A stretch of DNA of 64,000 nt. It comes from JALZAH01 sp051000755. GTDB lineage: Bacteria; Actinomycetota; Acidimicrobiia; Acidimicrobiales; Palsa-688. The stretch's first letter is position 1, and each line of letters opens with the position of its first letter. A program made the translations under genes and the position numbers. The notes below the pieces were generated by a model that did not search any database, was not told where the DNA came from, and saw only the letters and a program-made list of their open reading frames with translations. This document shows positions 63,832 through 64,000 of the stretch, piece by piece. The stretch spans positions 1 to 64,000 of the forward strand of contig JBPCNZ010000136.1 of NCBI GenBank assembly GCA_051000755.1, given 5' to 3'.

Positions 63832-64000
63832 ATGGGGTTTCTCACGAGGTTGTTGATCCCGCGCAAGGTGCGCCGTGTCGCTCATCCCGGCCGGGCCGTG
63901 AAGTGGGCGGTGACACCGAGGGCGGTCAAGCGGGTTCGTCGGGCCGCGCACCCGGTGAGCAATGGCACCTACAGCTTCGAACGTTCGCTGAACACGAAGC
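63832..64000 (+). CDS. Partial phage protein at window edge
   Basis: ATG 63832 follows a strong AGGGGGG site. The visible 56 residues are basic (LLIPRKVRRVAHPGRAVKWA, RRAAHPVSNGTYSFERSLNT). The gene continues beyond the window; no family is recognised. Its own RBS after the hairpin suggests a new transcription unit. Confidence 0.65.
   Translation, partial: MGFLTRLLIPRKVRRVAHPGRAVKWAVTPRAVKRVRRAAHPVSNGTYSFERSLNTK

Larger units (their letters stand above)
52361..64000 (+). mobile_element. Prophage, left part
   Basis: A serine integrase gene is followed by an opposite-strand control-region gene, HTH genes, a DUF3854/DUF3631 primase-helicase, zinc-binding small proteins, HNH endonuclease, small and large terminase, and the start of the next genes. 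Gene order, dense 1-4 base overlaps and frequent GTG starts are characteristic of actinobacteriophages. Portal, capsid and tail genes would lie right of 64,000. Confidence 0.88.

Overview
This is a high-GC actinobacterial chromosome segment. The gene families (SCO6745-family protein, LLM flavin oxidoreductases, a CCxEP-tail radical SAM protein, a Thr/Pro-rich NlpC/P60 hydrolase, an actinobacterial Tad pilus cluster, GH15 trehalase, TreY) and the frequent GTG starts and 4-base start/stop overlaps fit the Actinomycetota, plausibly Acidimicrobiia. The class is an inference from gene content only.

Layout. (1) 1-2.1 kb: decayed end of an integrative or plasmid-like element, with a Rep-type replication initiator and an excisionase, both broken by single-base frameshifts, plus one intact accessory gene. 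(2) 2.3-3.8 kb: a two-gene overlapping unit, a small toxin-like protein followed by a protein whose N-terminus looks like an antitoxin and whose C-terminus looks like a DUF6414-type domain. (3) 4.9-9.2 kb: NhaP-type antiporter, ClcA-type chloride transporter and its MarR regulator with two operator-like palindromes. (4) 9.3-14.3 kb: enolase-superfamily pseudogene, SatP/YaaH-like transporter, GH15 trehalase/glucoamylase, small membrane protein, SDR enzyme and a frameshifted unknown gene. (5) 14.9-17.8 kb: secreted SGNH hydrolase, then an MFS gene and a GGDEF gene both cut off and joined tail-to-tail. (6) 18-22 kb: DUF169 protein, cobalamin-type radical SAM protein, ATP-grasp enzyme and NfuA-like Fe-S carrier. 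(7) 22-28.5 kb: NlpC/P60 hydrolase with an in-frame TGA before a lytic-transglycosylase-like tail, LysM protein, VOC protein, SCO6745-family protein, LLM oxidoreductase, zinc ribbon and CsbD-like protein. (8) 28.6-38.6 kb: deleted patatin, two divergent citrate synthase homologues (one with an HTH) around a perfect palindrome, lgt, glgX, treY, DUF445. (9) tRNA-Val(GAC), secreted proteins, nitronate monooxygenase and HD protein to 43.9 kb. (10) 43.9-52.3 kb: Tad pilus operon on the minus strand. (11) 52.36 kb to the right edge: a prophage with a serine integrase, early and replication genes, zinc-binding small proteins, HNH and terminase genes; the virion genes lie beyond the window.

How genes work together. 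glgX-treY overlap and should convert glycogen-type glucan ends towards trehalose, though treZ is not here; the GH15 enzyme may degrade trehalose. The Tad operon (cpaE-cpaF-tadB-tadC-flp-tadE-tadE-tadG plus a LysM/BTAD membrane protein) builds a thin adhesive pilus, but the prophage sits directly upstream of cpaE and probably separated it from earlier operon genes. The prophage genes are chained by 1-4 base overlaps in the usual actinophage order: integrase, HTH, primase-helicase, HNH, terminase.

The most interesting candidates are the toxin-antitoxin-like/DUF6414 unit, the radical SAM/ATP-grasp/DUF169/NfuA locus, the palindrome shared by two citrate synthase homologues, the structured leader of the NlpC/P60 gene, and the TGA at a conserved Trp position in that gene. 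All assignments come from reading the sequence and recalled family signatures; no database search was run.
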